From Collinsella aerofaciens (GTDB taxonomy: Bacteria; Actinomycetota; Coriobacteriia; Coriobacteriales; Coriobacteriaceae): 64,000 bases of DNA. How positions within the stretch are numbered: the first letter of the stretch is position 1; every line of letters begins with the position of its first letter. The translations under genes and the position numbers were made by a program. The stretch lies in NCBI RefSeq assembly GCF_018785245.1, contig NZ_WQPL01000022.1, positions 115,737 to 179,736 of the forward strand. The letters run 5' to 3'. This document shows positions 60,028-64,000 of the stretch, in pieces. The notes under the pieces are model-generated. The model ran no database searches and was not told where the DNA came from. It worked only from the letters and a program-made list of their open reading frames with translations.

Positions 60028-63000
60028 CTAGCGCTTACGGATACCCCAGACCAGGGCTCCGACGCCGGCCATGGCGATAACAAATGCCATGAGCAGTGCG
60101 GCGGCCTGCTGGTCACCCGTGGTGGGCAGGAAACCCTTAACCGTCTTGACGATGTTCGTCACGGTCTTGGGCGTGCCGGGATCGGGCATCGGCACGGGCG
60201 TCTCGGGCTTCTTGTACGCGTTGTTGAACACGATACCCTCGACGCTCTTGTCGCCCTTAGTATAGGTAACGCTCGCCTTGAGGTTACCCTCACCGTCGTC
60301 GACCACGTTGACGGTCGCGGTAAAGACGGACTTGTCATAGGTCATACCGGGCTCGTCGCCCTTGACCTCGCTGATGGTGTAGACGTGCGTGCCGGGCTCG
60401 CTGTACTCGAACTTATCGAAGCTGATCTTACCGTCGGCATCGTTGGTGACGGTGGACTCGATGTCCTCGCCAACGAGCTTAAAGCTAAACTCGTCCTTCT
60501 TGAGCTCGCGTCCCTCGAGCACCTTGATGGCACCGATGGAGACCTGCGTGGGCATGGCATGATACTTGTTGGTAAAGCCAGCCGACTCAGTAGTTCCCTC
60601 GATCTTGTGCGTCGCGGTCAGCGTGCCGTCGCCGTTGTCGGAGACGGTGGTCACGACGGTGTAGGTCGTGCCGTCATAGGTGACGCCCTTGTACAGGCCG
60701 AGCGCGTTGGGGCAAGCCTCGCGCAGCATGTACGTGTGCGCGCCAGGTGCCTCGTAGCGGATCGGGCTCAGCGCGACGGTGCCATTGGCGTCGTTGGTGC
60801 CGGTCGCGACAACCACGCCGTCCTCGAGCAGCTCAAACGTGAACTCGCCTGCTGCAAGGTCGCGTCCGGTCAGACGCTTGACTGTCTTGACCTGATCGGT
60901 CACGGACGAATCGGTAGGTGCCACGCCGTAGGTGTTGGTAAACGTGAAGGCAGCACCGTCGTCGCCTTCGCGCTTGACGCTCAGATGCCCGGCACCGTCG
61001 TCAGACACGGTGTAGGAAACCTTGCGCGTGGCGTTGGTGTCATTGGTCACGCCAGGGGCACTACCGGACTCGGTCACCGTGTAAGTAAAGGTGTGCGAGC
61101 GCGGAGCGGTGGGGGCTGCGGGCTCGGGCTCGTCGTTGGCGTCGGACTCGTCGCCATCGACCTCGGCGTCGTTCTCATTGGCGGCGTTCTCATCGGCGTC
61201 AACTTCGGCCTTGTCAGCGTTGGCCTCAGCGTCGCTCGGCACGTCGTCAGAAGCGTCGGTCGTCACGCCCAGGGCGCGGTTGAGGTCCTCGAGCGTAAAG
61301 TGGATCTTGCCAAAGTCCACGTTGCCGACCTCGTCGTTGGTTGCGGTCGCGCGCTCGGGCATCGGGGCGCCCGCTTCGTCGGCAGTCACGGTAAAGGTGA
61401 ACTTGCCCGTGATGTCGGCCGGGGTCAGGCCCTCGGCAGCCTGGAGCTTCTTGGTGCCGGCGAGCGCAGCGTCAACGGCATCGGCGCCGTAGACGTTCTC
61501 GAACAAGGGCTCGACGCCACCGTAGTCGACCGTTGCCGTCAGGATGCCGTCGCCGTTGTCGACGACGATGACCTTAAAGCCAAAGTACCACGTTGTAGCG
61601 GAAACGCCATTCGGCAGCCCGTTTATAGCTTCGTAGGCAATGTAGTTAATGGTCCAAGCGAGCTTACCGTCCTTGTCAGTGCGATGGGCAAGCCCTGCCG
61701 CCTCAAGATTAGCAAGCATCTTGGTGTCGTAGTGCAGCGCATCAAAGCTCACATGCCCGCCGATATTGGGCTTGAGGTTTTCGTAACCCACAAGCTCACC
61801 CTGATAGGCAATGCCGAACCAGAACTCGCCGTCAACCATCGGGCGACCGGTCAGGGTCTTGGCGGCAACGACCTGAGCAGCGGTGCCACCAGGCGTGTTA
61901 GTCGTCGCACTATAGCTATTGACGAACGGGACCACGGCGCTCTCGACCGCAGCCGCGCCGGTCTTGTACTCGGTCACCAGCGTGCCCTCGGGACCGCCGG
62001 AGACGGTCGTCGTGGCGGTGAGCGTGCTGGCGCCGTCATCGGCAATGGCGATCGTCACGGTGCGCTCGGCGTCATCGTAGGTGTAACCGGGCTTGCCGTC
62101 ATTCTTCTCGGACACGGTGTACGCAAAGGTCTTGCCGGCGTCAGCCTGCGTAAACTTGACCTCATGGCCCGCCAGAATGTCAATCAGACCGACCGTTGCC
62201 TCTGCCGTCGCAGGGGACTTGAAGTTGTTGGCGCCGGGCAGCAGGCCGAGCGCCTTGGCCGAAGCCTCGTCGGCGGGCGTCACGGTAAAGGTGAACAGGC
62301 CCTCGGTCATGGGACGTCCGGAGAGGCTCTTGCTGAGCTTGAGGCCGCCGGCCGCGGCATAGTCGAGCTCGGAGCGGTACGTGTTGGTGAAGCGGCCGTT
62401 TTCCTTCTTGGTGACGCTGGCGAGCAGCTTGCCCTCGCCGTCCTCAGTCACGATTACTTCAGCGGTCGCAACATGCCCGTCATACGTCATGCCGGCCGCG
62501 TTGCCCGCGTTCTCGCGGATCTCGTACTTGTAGGTTCCGGCAGCCGTGTAGCGAATCTTGCCGAACTTGATGGCGGCGATGCCGTCCTCCGCGTCCTTCT
62601 TGCTCACGGTTACGGTTGCGGGATCGGGCAGCGGGGTGCCCTCGGGGGCGGTGATGGTAAAGCCGAACTCGTCCGCATCCGTCCAGTCGCGGCCGCTGAT
62701 GACCTTGCTCAGGTCAAAGTCGAGCTCCGCATCGAGCGGGGCCACGCTGTAGGTGTTCTTGAAAGTCGCAGCCGTGGCGTCCTTCAGGACATGCTCGGCC
62801 TTGAGGGTGCCGTCGCCGTTGTCCGTGATGGTGGTCTCGATGGTGTACTTGGCGTCACTGTAGGTGATGCCCTTGCTGGTGGTTCCGCCCTTGATCTCGC
62901 GCAGCGTGTAGGCGTGCTTGCCGGGCTTGTCGTATGCGACCTTGCCCATCGTGATCGCGCCGTCGGCAGCGTTAGTGCCGGTAGCGACAACCTTATCGCC

Positions 63001-64000
63001 CTCGACGAGCTCGAAGGAGAACTCGCCTTCCTTGAGCTCACGCCCGGTCAGGACCTTGTTCGCGGTGATCTGGTCGGTGACGCTCGTCTCGACAGGCGTC
63101 ACGTTATAGGTATTGGTGAACGTGAAGGCCGCATCACCGTCCGGCTTGCGGGATACGCGCAGATTCCCCTTGCCGTCATCGGTCACGGTGAAGGAAACCT
63201 CGCGCGACGGCTTAGCGTCGTTGGTCACGCCAGCGACCTCACCGGACTCGGTCACGGTGTAGGTAAAGGTGTGCTCGCGCTTCTCGGGCTTCTCACCCAC
63301 AGCCTTGTTAAGGTCGTCGAGCGTAAAGGTAATCTTGCCAAAGTCGACCTTGCCGTCAACGTCGTTGTGCACGCTCGTGCTCGCAGGCATAGGTGCGCCC
63401 TCTTCACCGGTCACGGTAAAGGTGAACTTGCCGGTGATATCAGCCGGGGTCAGAGCGTCGTCAACCTGCAGATTCTTGATACCCGCAAGCGATGCCTCGG
63501 TAGCATTCGTGGTGTAGGCGTTCTTGAACTCGATGCTCTTGACGTCCTTGGCGTCCTTCAGCTCGTGCGTGGCAACCAGCTGGCCCTTGCCGTTATCGGC
63601 GATGGTCGTCACGATGGTGTAGACCGCGTCATCGTAGTCAATACCGCCGGAGTTGCCCTTAACCTCATGCAGCTTGTAGGTGTGCTGGCCGATCTCGGTG
63701 TACTTGATGGCACTGAACGTCACCTTGCCGTCGGCAGCGTTCTTAACGGTCTCGATAAGCTCAGAGTCCTCATCCTTAATCTCGCGCAGCTCAAAGCTGA
63801 ACTCACCGACCGTAAGGTCGCGCCCGGTCAGAGACTTGGTCACGGCAATCTGACTGGTTACGCTGGACTCAACAGGATTCGTAGCGTAGGCGTTCTTGAA
63901 CTCGGTCTCACCCGAGGTCGCCTTCACGTCAGCGCTCAGTTCGCCCTTCTTATTGGGCTTCACCGTCACGGTGATCTCCGCGACGTTACCGCTGTAGGCG
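60028..64000 (-). CDS. Giant LPxTG-anchored isopeptide-repeat surface protein, 5' end outside window
   Basis: 1,323 residues visible; the frame is open to the window edge, so the N-terminus is missing. Nine tandem Spy0128/FctA-like pilin repeats of ~115-185 aa, each starting near a KxLTGR motif (e.g. AVTKSLTGRDL, ITANKVLTGREL) and closing with FKNAY or FTNTY, where Lys and Asn would form the intramolecular isopeptide bond; FSFEL carries the Glu. It ends with sorting signal LPTTG, a hydrophobic helix and WGIRKR. Repeats 2-3 and 7-8 are copies of the same two-domain cassette; repeat 7 has a ~50-residue acidic insert (about 61263-61099). Cell-wall adhesin or stalk. Confidence 0.92.
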   Translation of the reverse strand, partial: AYSGNVAEITVTVKPNKKGELSADVKATSGETEFKNAYATNPVESSVTSQIAVTKSLTGRDLTVGEFSFELREIKDEDSELIETVKNAADGKVTFSAIKYTEIGQHTYKLHEVKGNSGGIDYDDAVYTIVTTIADNGKGQLVATHELKDAKDVKSIEFKNAYTTNATEASLAGIKNLQVDDALTPADITGKFTFTVTGEEGAPMPASTSVHNDVDGKVDFGKITFTLDDLNKAVGEKPEKREHTFTYTVTESGEVAGVTNDAKPSREVSFTVTDDGKGNLRVSRKPDGDAAFTFTNTYNVTPVETSVTDQITANKVLTGRELKEGEFSFELVEGDKVVATGTNAADGAITMGKVAYDKPGKHAYTLREIKGGTTSKGITYSDAKYTIETTITDNGDGTLKAEHVLKDATAATFKNTYSVAPLDAELDFDLSKVISGRDWTDADEFGFTITAPEGTPLPDPATVTVSKKDAEDGIAAIKFGKIRYTAAGTYKYEIRENAGNAAGMTYDGHVATAEVIVTEDGEGKLLASVTKKENGRFTNTYRSELDYAAAGGLKLSKSLSGRPMTEGLFTFTVTPADEASAKALGLLPGANNFKSPATAEATVGLIDILAGHEVKFTQADAGKTFAYTVSEKNDGKPGYTYDDAERTVTIAIADDGASTLTATTTVSGGPEGTLVTEYKTGAAAVESAVVPFVNSYSATTNTPGGTAAQVVAAKTLTGRPMVDGEFWFGIAYQGELVGYENLKPNIGGHVSFDALHYDTKMLANLEAAGLAHRTDKDGKLAWTINYIAYEAINGLPNGVSATTWYFGFKVIVVDNGDGILTATVDYGGVEPLFENVYGADAVDAALAGTKKLQAAEGLTPADITGKFTFTVTADEAGAPMPERATATNDEVGNVDFGKIHFTLEDLNRALGVTTDASDDVPSDAEANADKAEVDADENAANENDAEVDGDESDANDEPEPAAPTAPRSHTFTYTVTESGSAPGVTNDTNATRKVSYTVSDDGAGHLSVKREGDDGAAFTFTNTYGVAPTDSSVTDQVKTVKRLTGRDLAAGEFTFELLEDGVVVATGTNDANGTVALSPIRYEAPGAHTYMLREACPNALGLYKGVTYDGTTYTVVTTVSDNGDGTLTATHKIEGTTESAGFTNKYHAMPTQVSIGAIKVLEGRELKKDEFSFKLVGEDIESTVTNDADGKISFDKFEYSEPGTHVYTISEVKGDEPGMTYDKSVFTATVNVVDDGEGNLKASVTYTKGDKSVEGIVFNNAYKKPETPVPMPDPGTPKTVTNIVKTVKGFLPTTGDQQAAALLMAFVIAMAGVGALVWGIRKR

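Overview
The window is chromosomal DNA of a GC-rich, Gram-positive, gut-type bacterium. Strong AGGAGG ribosome sites, a twelve-helix LuxR regulator of the Coriobacteriia type, [NiFe]-hydrogenase maturation genes, an LPxTG-anchored pilin-like protein and many short GGGGACGTTCTT-type intergenic palindromes point to a Coriobacteriia member, most likely Collinsella. This assignment is inference. No rRNA, tRNA, CRISPR array, transposase or phage gene was recognised.

Layout. 0-4 kb: NAD de novo operon nadA-nadB-nadC-niaR read leftward from a promoter buried in a perfect 19-bp dyad. 5-11.4 kb: thioredoxin, then a nickel block (82-aa protein, His/Cys-rich NikR, hypF-hypC-hypD-hypE). 11.5-17.5 kb: HAD phosphatase, lipoprotein, PTS EIIA, 6-phospho-beta-glucosidase with a divergent RpiR regulator, pyrE. 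17.6-22.5 kb: mgtA behind a long leader carrying a 23-codon upstream ORF, then the membrane LuxR regulator. 22.8-27.1 kb: zinc-ribbon/SPFH module resembling the Bacillus ydjGHI membrane-stress genes, plus a lipoprotein. 27.2-31.2 kb: two-sensor two-component operon. 31.4-34.8 kb: DUF4867 protein, a frameshifted luxS, nucleoside hydrolase and ribokinase. 34.9-37.2 kb: acyltransferase-SGNH protein. 37.7-40.8 kb: Nramp-like transporter with an MgtE-like partner behind a structured leader. 41-46.9 kb: envelope genes including a NodB-fold protein without its metal ligands, PRC-barrel and YtxH proteins, CorC/HlyC and hemolysin III proteins. 47-50.5 kb: anchored hydrolase, DUF362 ferredoxin, methyltransferase. 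50.5-59.4 kb: an FtsX-type ABC pair and an ABC-2 exporter with a divergent histidine kinase/response regulator. 60-64 kb: the C-terminal 1,323 residues of a giant isopeptide-repeat surface protein running off the window.

Themes. Magnesium: mgtA, MgtE-like plus Nramp-like, and CorC/HlyC lie within about 28 kb; the first two sit behind unusual leaders. Nickel: NikR and hypFCDE supply [NiFe]-hydrogenase maturation (hypA/hypB are not here). Envelope: O-acyltransferase, SPFH module, two ABC systems and the pilin-like protein.

The least explained material is intergenic: two 170-nt repeats next to stop codons with a compensatory base-pair change; two homologous ~150-170-bp palindromes at 59.4-59.9 kb; a 230-bp AT-rich element with 34-bp terminal inverted repeats; and over a dozen short REP-like hairpins. 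Coding anomalies are a C8 tract in luxS and a TGAG tandem duplication at the start of the MgtE-like gene.
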